Shown here: in pieces, positions 45,300 to 54,395 of the stretch | How the letters are laid out: the number at the start of each line of letters is the position of its first letter | Position numbering within the stretch: the first letter of the stretch is position 1 | Assembly (NCBI RefSeq): GCF_021412625.1 | Contig: NZ_JAKCFI010000002.1 | Coordinates: 868,001 to 932,000 of the forward strand | Reading direction: 5' to 3' | DNA length: 64,000 nucleotides | Source of the DNA: Myxococcus stipitatus | GTDB lineage: Bacteria > Myxococcota > Myxococcia > Myxococcales > Myxococcaceae | Position numbers and translations under genes: made by a program | The notes under the pieces: generated by a model | What the model was told of the DNA's origin: nothing | The model's database searches: none | Seen by the model: the letters and a program-made list of their open reading frames with translations, nothing else

Positions 45300-45660
45300 A
45301 ATGGACACGCCCTGGGCGGCGATGGATGCGCCACTCCTCGTCGTCATGAACTCCGCGCCGCGCGTGTGCTCGGAGTGGACATAGCCCTCGGCGGCGATGG
45401 AAGCGCCACTTCCCGCCGCCGTGAACTCCGCGCCGCGCGTGTGCGCGGAGTGGACATGGCCCTAGGCGGCGATGGGGGCGCCCCTTCCCGCCGCCGTGAA
45501 CTCGACGCGTTGGCGGAGGTCACGACGGCGATGCGGAGGCGCCCCTTCCCGCCGCCGTGAACTCGACGCGTTGGCGGAGGTCACGACGGCGATGCGGAAG
45601 CGCCACTTTCCGCCGCCGTGAACTCGACGCGTTGGCGGAGGTCACGACGGCGGAGCCGTG
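45300..45660. repeat. Minisatellite with two unit lengths (75 bp then ~61 bp)
   Basis: The anchor GGCGATGG occurs at about 45318, 45393 and 45468 (75-bp spacing), then CGGCGATGCGGA-type anchors follow at ~61-bp spacing (45526, 45587, and a degenerate one at 45648). Units share a CGCCGTGAACTC core. It fills the gap between a lipoprotein gene and the convergent gene at 45683. Frames across it are repeat translations, not genes. Confidence 0.85.
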
Positions 45661-45682
45661 CGGGGTGGCTTCCGTCTGTCTT

Positions 45683-46408
45683 TCAGCGCGGGCGCTTGTC
45701 CGCGAGGAACTCGGCGGCCCAGCGCTTCACGGTGGACTGGACGTCCTCGTTCCCCGCCTTGGTGGGCAGGGGAATGACAGACGACAGCATGGGGGCCGGC
45801 TTGCCGCCCTCCGCGCTGCCAGGGATGGCCTCGGTGAGCTGAGGCTGGCCCTTCTTGCGGACCCAGACGCGCGGTCCGGTCGGCGCGGGCGGCGTGGCGA
45901 CAGGCTCCGGCGTGGGCGCCCGGTCCCGGCTGGCCGCGCGACCACGGGGCAGGGCGACGTCTGGGACGCTCTGCGGGGTCGCGAACTCGACCCATGACGC
46001 GGGGAGCCGGTCGGTGGCCACCAGGTTGCGCCGCTTCTGATAGTGCGCGGAGCAATAGCCCTTGGAGCGGCTCGGGCGTTTGCAGCCGACGATGGCGCAG
46101 GCGAGCGTCTCCGGAACGACCTTGGCCTTGGCCTTGGCCTCGGGAGGAGGCGGCGGAGGCGTGGGGACGCTCTGGAGACGTGGCGTGGGACGGAGGGTGG
46201 TGGTGGGACGCGGAGGTGCTTCCTGTCCGGAGAGCCGCGCGGAGATGCGTCGCAGCGAGGCTTCCAGCGGAGCGAAGGACTCCTCCACTGCTCCACGGAC
46301 GATGGCTTGGAACGCCTCGTCCAGGGAGAGATCCACGGAAGAGTCACTTCGCGAAGTGAGGGGGTGTCGAGGAGCGGGGGCTACGCGACGGCGACGTGCT
46401 TTGGCCAT
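45683..46408 (-). CDS. Protein with a Cys/His zinc-knuckle like those in HNH-associated proteins
   Basis: 241 aa, basic N-terminus (MAKARRRRVAP), a helical segment (LDEAFQAIVRGAVEESFAPLEASLRRISARL), a Pro/Lys linker, then CAIVGCKRPSRSKGYCSAHYQKRR at residues ~105-130: C-x4-C-x9-C-x2-H. The same knuckle (GCxxxxxxxGxCxxHYxRxR) occurs beside HNH or AP2-like domains in phages and bacteria, where it is thought to bind nucleic acid. The C-terminal half has a VWVRKKGQPQLTEAI segment and no nuclease motif. Function unknown; a nucleic-acid-binding role is inferred. Confidence 0.7.
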   Translation of the reverse strand: MAKARRRRVAPAPRHPLTSRSDSSVDLSLDEAFQAIVRGAVEESFAPLEASLRRISARLSGQEAPPRPTTTLRPTPRLQSVPTPPPPPPEAKAKAKVVPETLACAIVGCKRPSRSKGYCSAHYQKRRNLVATDRLPASWVEFATPQSVPDVALPRGRAASRDRAPTPEPVATPPAPTGPRVWVRKKGQPQLTEAIPGSAEGGKPAPMLSSVIPLPTKAGNEDVQSTVKRWAAEFLADKRPR

Positions 46409-46567
46409 GTATGTTCTGGCGTATCACGGCTTGGGGGGCTCGCGTACATCGGAATTCCGAGCCACCCAGGGAGTTGTCACATGGACATGTCCCCGGAGGG
46501 GGACCGTGGGTGGGGGCTGTCGACCGAAGAACCCCCGCTCGGCGTGGCGGGGCCTCGTGTGGCGAGG

Positions 46568-47137
46568 CTACCCCTGGGCCGACTCACGCCAGCGCAGCCG
46601 TTCCTCGCGTTGCTGTGAGAACAGCTCCCGCGCCCGGGCGCGTTGTGTGTCGTCCAGCAGCTTCTCTGCTTCCATGTAAGCCGCTGTCTCATGGTCCTCC
46701 AACTCTCGCAGCAGGGCCTTCTGCTCCCGGGAGGCTCCATCCGAGCGCGGACCGCCACCGTGGCGTGGTGGCCCTCCCGCGCCCATCCTCCCCCGGCCGC
46801 CCCCGCCGCCCATGCCGCGCGGGCCGCCCCCGCCCATGCCTCCGCCGCCAGGAGGCGGGCCTCGGCCTGACTGCTCCGGCGGGGCTCCCCTCGCTTCCCG
46901 CATCTTCTCGCGAAGGGGGGCGTTCTTCTCTTCCAGTGCTCGCTCCAGGGCCTCCAGGCTGGCGACCTGGTCGCCGCTGAGGGTCAGCTCTCCGCGATGC
47001 TCGAGCAGGAGGGCGAGCGGTGATTGGAAGAGGGCCTTGGGCGGAGGCCCCCGAGGGCGCTCGGCCTCCGAGGTGGTCGCGCAGGCGGTGGACAGGAGGC
47101 CCGCGCAGAGCAGCGCGAGCCGAGGGCCGTTCGACAT
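46568..47137 (-). CDS. Glycine-rich lipoprotein, Spy/CpxP-like
   Basis: 189 aa. Lipobox LLSTAC (Cys19). Residues ~50-80 (RGELTLSGDQVASLEALERALEEKNAPLREKMREARG) resemble the LTxxQ-type helices of Spy/CpxP/zinc-resistance periplasmic chaperones. A Gly/Pro/Arg-rich low-complexity block (~85-130, GGGGMGGGG) follows, then a second helical part (KALLRELEDHETAAYMEAEKLLDDTQRARARELF). GGAG precedes the ATG. Role inferred: periplasmic metal- or stress-responsive protein; the low-complexity insert is unusual. Confidence 0.75.
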   Translation of the reverse strand: MSNGPRLALLCAGLLSTACATTSEAERPRGPPPKALFQSPLALLLEHRGELTLSGDQVASLEALERALEEKNAPLREKMREARGAPPEQSGRGPPPGGGGMGGGGPRGMGGGGGRGRMGAGGPPRHGGGPRSDGASREQKALLRELEDHETAAYMEAEKLLDDTQRARARELFSQQREERLRWRESAQG

Positions 47138-47290
47138 CCGTTCTCCTTTCGCGCCTGGGCGCGGAGTGGGTCACGGTGTCGGGCGGAGATGAACGGGCGA
47201 TGCACGCGGGATTGCGAAGCGTTACCGCGCGACACTGGCCCGCCGGGCAGGCGGCGGGCCGCGATGTCCGCTGGGGCGAGCGCCATCCCG

Positions 47291-47875
47291 TCAGGGATTG
47301 CTGATGGACATGCGCAGGGTGGCGGTATCGATGTGTGCGGTGTTTGCGAGCGGCATTTCGCGGACTTGTTGTTGAACGCCAAAAGACCAGGTCCAGGCCG
47401 GGTCACAGGTCCCGGAGGCACAGAAGCCCAGCGAGCCCTTGTCGTCGCCGCTGTAGAAGCTGCGGACCTTGTAGGCCCAGGTGGAGGTTCCGTTGTAGGG
47501 GACCTGGGTCAGGTTGACGGAATCGACGAGGGCATTGGGCTCACGCAGGATGCAGAGCCTGTTGCCTCGATTCAGAGGCTCGTCATAGAGCCAGAGGCTC
47601 GAGAGGCGACAGAGGGTGTCGATGCCGAGTGCCCGAGGCCCCTGGGGCGGGAGGTCCGTCCCTTCCCTCCAGGCCACCTGGGCCTGGGCTTCCGCGCGGC
47701 TGAGCGACCTGCTCTCGAACCGCATCGAGCCGTCTGGCATCAACCGGACCGCTGTCTCCGTCACGGTCTCGGAGAGGTCGTCAGGGGGCGAGGCGGCCTC
47801 GCCCCCGACGTGGGGGCCACACCCCATGAGGAACCACACTGCGAGCGCCGAGGCCTGGATTGCGGGTGTCCGCAT
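47291..47875 (-). CDS. Lipoprotein of unknown function
   Basis: 194 aa. Signal sequence with lipobox FLMGC (Cys19). The mature part contains MRFESRSLSRAEAQAQVAWREGTDLPP and several Cys (LCRLSS, LCILREP, GFCASGTCDPAW) that may form disulfides. C-terminal NTAHIDTATLRMSISNP. No family recognised. It lies downstream of the tRNA remnant on the same strand. Confidence 0.68.
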   Translation of the reverse strand: MRTPAIQASALAVWFLMGCGPHVGGEAASPPDDLSETVTETAVRLMPDGSMRFESRSLSRAEAQAQVAWREGTDLPPQGPRALGIDTLCRLSSLWLYDEPLNRGNRLCILREPNALVDSVNLTQVPYNGTSTWAYKVRSFYSGDDKGSLGFCASGTCDPAWTWSFGVQQQVREMPLANTAHIDTATLRMSISNP

Positions 47876-47956
47876 CTGAGTCTCCTGTCGGTGGGGTGCA
47901 CGAGCGAAGGAGCCTTGGACCGACGCGATTCTCGGGGAGCGCGGGGCGCGGCGCAA

Positions 47957-48003
47957 TCATCCCGGGGTCAAAGCCCGGTGCTCTACCGTTGAGCCAACCA
48001 CCC
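47957..48003 (-). pseudogene. 5' half of a tRNA-Gln(UUG)-like gene
   Basis: Reading the minus strand from 48003: a 7-nt 5' acceptor strand, TG, a perfect D-arm GCTC-AACGGTA-GAGC (47994-47980), one base, and an anticodon arm CCGGG-CTTTGAC-CCCGG (47978-47962) with anticodon UUG. After the anticodon stem there is no T-arm, no complementary 3' acceptor and no CCA. It is therefore a remnant, not a working tRNA. Confidence 0.6.
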
Positions 48004-48238
48004 GATGCCGCTGGCGTGCCTCGCAGCACGCACTGGACCGCCACAACCGGCGGCGCCTCTCTCTTGGGCTACAGCGGCGCATGGACCTCGGTCGACAACC
48101 CGATGCAGGGATTGCCAGACGCGGCTTGCCGGAGGACCTCACGGCGATGGGGGGCCGTGACGTGGCACCCGGTCGACGACACGCGCGGGACCTCGCCCCA
48201 GCCACCCGAAGCGGTGGCCGGGGAGAAGCCGCGTCGAA
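48004..48238. other. Gap between tRNA remnant and the next gene
   Basis: No supported gene. The plus strand has a short open stretch containing Trp/Gly-rich residues at about 48020-48170 that looks protein-like, but no start or domain supports it; it may be a decayed coding fragment. Confidence 0.35.
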
Positions 48239-50227
48239 TCACAGCTCGCAATGACTCCCCGCCAGGGTGTCCTGGCGGTAGACGCCCGTCTTCCCCGCGA
48301 CGGGTTGGAGGTTGTAGTCGCAGCCATTGTAGGGCGGGAAGTGTGGGAACCCGGCCCTCTTGATGTGGGCGATGCTGTTCTTGAGGTTGTCCTGGCTCGG
48401 CTTGAAGTGGCCGCTGTCATTGGTGATCCACTGGATCACGCCATTGTTCAGTTTGATGGTGCCCGCGCCGATGACATTGATGAGCTGCCGAGCGTCCTGA
48501 CCCGGAGGGGGATTCGGAGAGGGCAGGCCGGCGAGCGACCCCATCAGGACTCCGGCATGGGTCGTCAACCGCGGCTTGGTGCAATAGCGGGTCGAGGTGT
48601 CCTGTGGCTTGGTTTCGCCGACACAGTTGGCGGCTCCGCGAATCTGGATGTACCGGCCATCGACATTGATCATGTAGATGCGACCGTCCCGGGCATCGAT
48701 GACGTAGAGCGTCTCGCTCAGCGAGGTCGGGGTCCAGGTGTGCACGGGCGTGTTGGTCGTCTTGTAGTAGGCGACCCCGTTGCTGAAGACGACTTCGTAG
48801 TCCGCGAGCGCGTTGTTCGGGATTCCCTTGGCGCAATTGGAGACGCCCAGCCAGGACTCGCAGACGCCGTTGGCGGTCGTCCCGCTGTCGTTGTACTCCA
48901 GGTAGATAGGGAAGTCCTTGCAGATCTGACCGGAAGGGCAGGCGGGTTGACAGATGCCATTGGCATTGACTTGCAAGCCCGTCGCGCACGCGCTGGTGGT
49001 CCTGGAGCATGAGCAGGACTCCTTGATGCAGCAGAAGTTGAAGGGCCAGTAGACGCACACCTCCTCCGCGCATTGGACGCACGGCTTCTGGTTGGCGCCG
49101 CCGCAGTCCGCGTCCGTGACAGCCGTCCTGGCCAGCGTGTCCGCGGCGTCGAAGCCGCTCGAGAACCCGGAGCCGTGTCCTCGGCTCTGGGCGATGTCCG
49201 CGGAGGTGAGGGTGAACCCCCTGCTGGCCGCGAGCGAGATGAGGAGGCTGTCCGTCGTGGCGGTGCGCAGGGCGGCCATGAGGCCGTGGTCATTCACCGC
49301 CGCGTCGAGCAAGGCGTTCATGGCCGCGTTGTACGTGGGCTGTCCGGGGGTGGGGGGCGTCATGCAGGTGACCGTCGAGGACGGCGAGGTCACCGTGGAG
49401 CTCACGAAGTCGAACCAGGGTTGCTGCTTGATGGCGCACAACTGCTTGCCAGCGCCGTGCTCCACATAGGGGTCGAGGAGCTGGCCGGACGCGCTGCCGA
49501 AGGTGGCGGGGGCTCCATAGTTCGCCACGCCATTGGACCACCAGGCCTGGCCGCCGAGGGCGGTGGGCCAGACGACGTAGTTCGAGGTCGTCGCCCCGTT
49601 CATCTGGGGGAGGATGAGGTCGGTCCACTTCACCGTGAAGGTGTTGCCGCCCTGTCCCTTGAAGACCAGGGTGTGGTTCGAGGCATCCACCGCGATGTCC
49701 CAGACATAGCGGGCGCCCGCCTTCTCGATGAGGCCCACGACGTTGCCGCTGGCGTCATACGCGACGACGGCCATGGCCAGCCTGTTGTCGACGTAGCTCA
49801 GGGCCCAGTAGGTGATGCCGTTCGCGGTGATGACGGGGCACATGTCGCTGGGGTTCAGCGTGTCGGGCCCCTGAGTGCAGGTCTTCTTCAGCTCGATGGG
49901 GATGCGCAACGGCGTCGCCGCGTCGACGAAGTGGACGGTGGGGACGAGCGTCGCGCTCCCGGAGGGAGTCGGGAGCGCGCATCCACAGACGGCCTGGCCG
50001 CCGCCCGAATCGAGACAGGCCTTCACGGGAGGGTGCGTGGGCGAGTTGCTCCAGTTTCCCGTGAACACCATCCCGTACTGTGAGCAGACCGGCGTGCACA
50101 CGGAGGGGGCCGAGGCATTGCTCGCGATTTGTGGACTGCAACGGTCGCCGATGGCGGCTTCGGCCGAGGGGACCGCGAGAAATGTCACGGCGGCGGACAC
50201 GACCACCGCTCTTTGAAAGAGTGTCAT
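48239..50227 (-). CDS. Large secreted cysteine-rich protein
   Basis: 662 aa. Signal peptide MTLFQRAVVVSAAVTFLAVPSAEA. The N-terminal ~330 residues contain repeated beta-type stretches (ITYWALSYVDNRLAMAVVAYDASGNVVGLIEKAGARYVWDIAV, NHTLVFKGQGGNTFTVKWTDL). A cysteine-dense region at ~405-460 (KPCVQCAEEVCVYWPFNFCCIKESCSCS) follows, then a region with YVIDARDGRIYMINVDGRYIQI and an end with YNGCDYNLQPVAGKTGV. No catalytic site recognised. It is lower in GC than neighbouring genes, fitting an acquired or accessory gene. A good promoter lies ~90 nt upstream. Confidence 0.72.
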   Translation of the reverse strand: MTLFQRAVVVSAAVTFLAVPSAEAAIGDRCSPQIASNASAPSVCTPVCSQYGMVFTGNWSNSPTHPPVKACLDSGGGQAVCGCALPTPSGSATLVPTVHFVDAATPLRIPIELKKTCTQGPDTLNPSDMCPVITANGITYWALSYVDNRLAMAVVAYDASGNVVGLIEKAGARYVWDIAVDASNHTLVFKGQGGNTFTVKWTDLILPQMNGATTSNYVVWPTALGGQAWWSNGVANYGAPATFGSASGQLLDPYVEHGAGKQLCAIKQQPWFDFVSSTVTSPSSTVTCMTPPTPGQPTYNAAMNALLDAAVNDHGLMAALRTATTDSLLISLAASRGFTLTSADIAQSRGHGSGFSSGFDAADTLARTAVTDADCGGANQKPCVQCAEEVCVYWPFNFCCIKESCSCSRTTSACATGLQVNANGICQPACPSGQICKDFPIYLEYNDSGTTANGVCESWLGVSNCAKGIPNNALADYEVVFSNGVAYYKTTNTPVHTWTPTSLSETLYVIDARDGRIYMINVDGRYIQIRGAANCVGETKPQDTSTRYCTKPRLTTHAGVLMGSLAGLPSPNPPPGQDARQLINVIGAGTIKLNNGVIQWITNDSGHFKPSQDNLKNSIAHIKRAGFPHFPPYNGCDYNLQPVAGKTGVYRQDTLAGSHCEL

Positions 50228-50315
50228 GGGGCTCCTCGTTGGGCTGCGGGATTCGAAGACGTCTCGTGCGCGCCTCGGGTGGGTGTGGGGCGGGGACGAC
50301 CAGGCGGCGCGTTCG

Positions 50316-50346
50316 AGTATAGGAATTCGTTGCAATCCCATGTCAA
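50316..50346 (-). promoter_or_regulatory. Near-consensus housekeeping-type promoter
   Basis: On the minus strand TTGACA (50346-50341) and TATACT (50321-50316) are separated by 19 bp in an AT-rich patch. The spacer is longer than ideal, but both hexamers are close to consensus. It would drive the large secreted-protein gene with a leader of ~80 nt. Confidence 0.5.
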
Positions 50347-50571
50347 ACCACGGGTGTGTGGCGATTGGCGTCCACGTAGCCCGCGCACTCACGGGGTGGA
50401 GAGGGACCCCGGAGCGCGAGCCGTGCGACTCCGCGGATCGTCGTTGCGACACGTTTGGGTGTGAGACGCTTCCATGGGAGGGATGACGGCTCGCCCGGGG
50501 ATGCGGATTATCCAATGGCGTTGCGTGCATCCGTTCCCAGGGCATGCAGGACTCGGATATCGTCGCGGACC

Positions 50572-51009
50572 ATGAGCGCAGGCGCGGCTACGAACGTGTG
50601 GTTTCGGTTGGGGTTCCCCATGCTTTTCGTGGGGATGTGGGTGGTCATCAGCTACGTCGCCGCGCAGATGGGGGGATGGCAACGACTCGCGATGCGTTTC
50701 CGCTCGACGGGGCCTGCTCCACGCTCGCTCAAACGCTTCGTGTCGGGACGGTTCGGTTGGGTCAACTACAACAGTTGTCTCACCGTGGGAGTCGATGAGC
50801 ACGGGCTCTACCTCGTCCCGCTATTTCCGTTCCGTGCTTTTCATCCGCCGGTGCGCATCCCCTGGTCGGAGTTCCGGTCGAGGACGCGAGAGCGGGTCTT
50901 TTTCTTCTTCAAGGTCGATCTTTTCGACCTGGGGCCGGACCTGCCGATGATTCAAATCCGAAGTCGCGCGACCCGGAGCGTCGACGCATTTCTTCCATGC
51001 TCCGGCTGA
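50572..51009 (+). CDS. Small membrane-anchored hypothetical protein
   Basis: 145 aa. One N-terminal TM (LGFPMLFVGMWVVISYVAAQM) followed by a basic cytoplasmic or periplasmic domain with aromatic residues (GRFGWVNYNSCLTVGVDEHGLYLVPLFPFRAFHPPVRIPWSEF) that resembles a PH-like (bPH) beta domain. GATATC 10 nt before the ATG may be its -10. Function unknown. Confidence 0.68.
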   Translation: MSAGAATNVWFRLGFPMLFVGMWVVISYVAAQMGGWQRLAMRFRSTGPAPRSLKRFVSGRFGWVNYNSCLTVGVDEHGLYLVPLFPFRAFHPPVRIPWSEFRSRTRERVFFFFKVDLFDLGPDLPMIQIRSRATRSVDAFLPCSG

Positions 51010-51089
51010 CGCAATGGACACGCGGCCGGTCTCGCGGCGCGAAGACACACAAAGGATGGCACGAGGGCAACTGCGATGACGTCAACGGA

Positions 51090-52595
<1,506 letters not shown>

Positions 52596-52702
52596 GGGAG
52601 GCGCTCCCGGCGGAAAGCGAGAAAGGCTCGGCCGCTCACGGGGACTCGTCACAATCTCACGGAAAATATTTGGACAATCAAGGGTTTCGGGGCGCGGAGG
52701 GG

Positions 52703-52718
52703 TGTCCCGAAAGGGACA
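52703..52718. promoter_or_regulatory. Perfect dyad TGTCCC-GAAA-GGGACA in the crdA-crdB intergenic region
   Basis: It has 6-bp arms with a 4-nt centre, 6 bp upstream of the crdB -35 candidate and ~108 bp upstream of crdA. The dyad has the size of a dimeric activator site, so it is a candidate CrdA or other regulator operator. Confidence 0.5.
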
Positions 52719-52724
52719 AATGCT

Positions 52725-52754
52725 TTGACTCACCCCGCCGTCTGCGACTACACG
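52725..52754 (+). promoter_or_regulatory. Candidate crdB/che3 promoter
   Basis: TTGACT (52725-52730) and TACACG (52749-52754) with an 18-bp spacer; start codon ~55 nt downstream. The -10 is weak. Confidence 0.4.
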
Positions 52755-52809
52755 CGACCCACAACCCGTCCCCTGCGGGTGCTCTTTCGTTTTCAAGATT
52801 CCGGGAGGA

Positions 52810-53565
52810 ATGATGCGTCGGATTTCTCTTTTCGCGGGGCTCTCCCTCGCTGTGGCCGTGCTGACCGGCTGCCCCCCCAGCTATCCCAACTGCAAGGACG
52901 ACTCGACCTGCTCCGAGAAGGGCGAGGTCTGCGTCCAGGGTACCTGCCAGCAGTGCGCCACGGATGCAAACTGCCAGGAGGGCTTCACCTGCCAGGGCAA
53001 CAAGTGCGCGCCCAAGCCGCCGGAGTGCACGGTGGACAACCAGTGCGGTGATGGCCGCATCTGCGAGGCGGGCAAGTGCGCCGAGGCGCAGTGCAAGGAC
53101 GACGCGGGCTGCCCCTCCGGCAGCAAGTGCCAGGCGGGCCGCTGCCAGGTGGCGCAGGACACCTGCTCCGCCAACTCCGACTGCGGTGAGGGCCAGGAGT
53201 GCAGCGCCGGCCGCTGCGTGACGGCCGCCGCGGAGAAGTGCGACTGGAGCCCCATCCGTTTCGGCTTCAACGAGTCCTCGCTGACCTCGGAGGCGCAGGC
53301 GCGCCTGTCGGAGCTGGCGCAGTGCCTGAAGACGGGCGAGCAGGGCAAGCTGACGCTGGCCGGCCACGCCGACGAGCGGGGCACCGAGGAGTACAACCTC
53401 CAGCTCTCCAACCGCCGCGCGGCCGCCGTCAAGCGCTACCTGACGGACCTGGGCGTCAAGTCCAACGCCGTGACGACGGTGGGCTACGGCGAGACCCGCC
53501 CGGCCAACACGTCCTCGACGGAAGAGGCGTGGTCGGAGAACCGCCGCGTCGAGTTCCAGCGCTAG
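52810..53565 (+). CDS. crdB: CrdB-like lipoprotein: cysteine-rich repeats plus OmpA domain
   Basis: 251 aa. Lipobox VLTGC (Cys21). Residues ~22-140 contain five or so short cysteine repeats of the form C-x4-5-C-x4-6-C-x4-C (ATDANCQEGFTCQGNKC, CGDGRICEAGKC), resembling small disulfide knots. Residues ~145-251 are a Pal-type OmpA domain (IRFGFNESSLTSEAQARLSELA, AGHADERGTEEYNLQLSNRRA, VGYGETRPA) that binds peptidoglycan. It is the first gene of the Che3 operon. GGAGG at 52804-52808 suits the second ATG (52813) better than 52810. Role inferred: envelope anchor or sensor for Che3. Confidence 0.88.
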   Translation: MMRRISLFAGLSLAVAVLTGCPPSYPNCKDDSTCSEKGEVCVQGTCQQCATDANCQEGFTCQGNKCAPKPPECTVDNQCGDGRICEAGKCAEAQCKDDAGCPSGSKCQAGRCQVAQDTCSANSDCGEGQECSAGRCVTAAAEKCDWSPIRFGFNESSLTSEAQARLSELAQCLKTGEQGKLTLAGHADERGTEEYNLQLSNRRAAAVKRYLTDLGVKSNAVTTVGYGETRPANTSSTEEAWSENRRVEFQR

Positions 53566-53572
53566 TTCGATG

Positions 53573-53578
53573 TAGGCT
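53573..53578 (+). promoter_or_regulatory. -10-like TAGGCT 8 nt before cheW3 (leaderless candidate)
   Basis: TAGGCT lies between the crdB stop and the cheW3 ATG at 53587, with no Shine-Dalgarno. It could give an internal, crdB-independent start. Confidence 0.3.
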
Positions 53579-53586
53579 GGCGCGGC

Positions 53587-54021
53587 ATGGCCGTCCACGA
53601 GCCTGAAACGCGTCAGTCCTATCTCGTCTTTGCCTGTGGCAGTAGCTGGTACGCGGTGCCCGCGGAGAGCGCGGCGGAGGTGGTCACCTTCCCCGAACTC
53701 ACGCGGGTGCCCGGCGCCCCGGCCCATCTGCTGGGCGTGTTCGCCCACCGAGGAGAGGTCATCCCGGTGGTCGACATGGGCCTGCTGGTGGCCGGGGTGA
53801 GCCAATCCTCGCGGCGGGCGGTGCTGGTGCGCCTGCCGCGTGGGACCCTGGCCCTCACGGCGACCACGGTGGCCGGTGTCTCCCCCGTCACGGGAGCGCT
53901 GGAGCCCCTGGGCCCCACGGGCGTCCACGTCCACCTGAGAGGCCCCGCCAAGAGCGGCCCCCGGGACGTGGCCGTCATCGACCCCGAAGGCCTGTTCGAC
54001 CACCTCAGCCAGGGGGCCTGA
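53587..54021 (+). CDS. cheW3: CheW adaptor of the Che3 system
   Basis: 144 aa, a single CheW domain: SYLVFACGSSWYAVPAESAAEVVTFPELTRVPGAPAHLLGVFAHRGEVIPVVDMG, VLVRLPRGTLALTATTVAGVSPV and a C-terminal DVAVIDPEGLFDHL. It couples the MCPs to the CheA kinase. It starts 21 bp after crdB, followed 2 bp later by the CrdC gene. All CheW subdomains are visible, so it should be functional. Confidence 0.93.
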   Translation: MAVHEPETRQSYLVFACGSSWYAVPAESAAEVVTFPELTRVPGAPAHLLGVFAHRGEVIPVVDMGLLVAGVSQSSRRAVLVRLPRGTLALTATTVAGVSPVTGALEPLGPTGVHVHLRGPAKSGPRDVAVIDPEGLFDHLSQGA

Positions 54022-54023
54022 GC

Positions 54024-54395
54024 ATGGGGCCCCCCAGCCCCGTCCGGGGCATGCTGCTGTGCCATGCGGGCTCGCATCGGCTCGCGTTCCTGGCCCACGA
54101 GGTGCTCGCCATCGCCGCGGCAAGCGCCGAGGCGGCGACCTCCGCGCGGCTGGCGTTCCGGGCCCCGGCGGGGGCCTCGCGCGTGCTGGTGTCCCCGACG
54201 GGCGGCGCCGTGGGGGTGGACGCGCTGGAGATCGACGCGGAGGCCCACCCCGTGCTGCCGGCGCCGCCGGTCGCAGTGCGGGCCTCGGGCGGCAGCCTGC
54301 GGGGCTTCGTCCTGGCGCGCGGCGTGCTGTGGCCGCTGGTGGGGCTGGCGGAGTTCGAGCGGTTCCTGCGAGGGCTCGGCGGGGAGGGGACATGA
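54024..54395 (+). CDS. crdC: CrdC-like shortened CheW-fold protein
   Basis: 123 aa. The sequence LCHAGSHRLAFLAHEVLAIAAASAE and VLVSPTGGAVGVDALEIDAEAHPVLPAPPV…LRGFVLARGVLWPLVGLAEF follows CheW strands, but the first subdomain is compressed and the usual GxxxxRGxxxPVxDL turn is missing. In M. xanthus a similar protein, CrdC, sits here and is reported to act on CheB3. AGGGGG 7 nt upstream of the ATG; the stop overlaps the mcp3A start by 4 bp. It probably does not replace CheW in receptor arrays. Confidence 0.75.
   Translation: MGPPSPVRGMLLCHAGSHRLAFLAHEVLAIAAASAEAATSARLAFRAPAGASRVLVSPTGGAVGVDALEIDAEAHPVLPAPPVAVRASGGSLRGFVLARGVLWPLVGLAEFERFLRGLGGEGT

Noticed and set aside
45300..45660. CRISPR array
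   Set aside because: Units are 61-75 bp, contiguous and have no unique spacers; no cas genes near.
45557..45997. 146-codon plus-strand frame
   Set aside because: Begins inside a tandem repeat and then runs antisense to the zinc-knuckle gene.
47957..48003. Intact tRNA-Gln
   Set aside because: No T-arm or complementary acceptor within the expected distance, so kept only as a remnant.
47860..48363. 167-codon plus-strand frame over the tRNA remnant
   Set aside because: Crosses a tRNA remnant and the end of a convergent gene; no start or domain support, though a short protein-like stretch exists.
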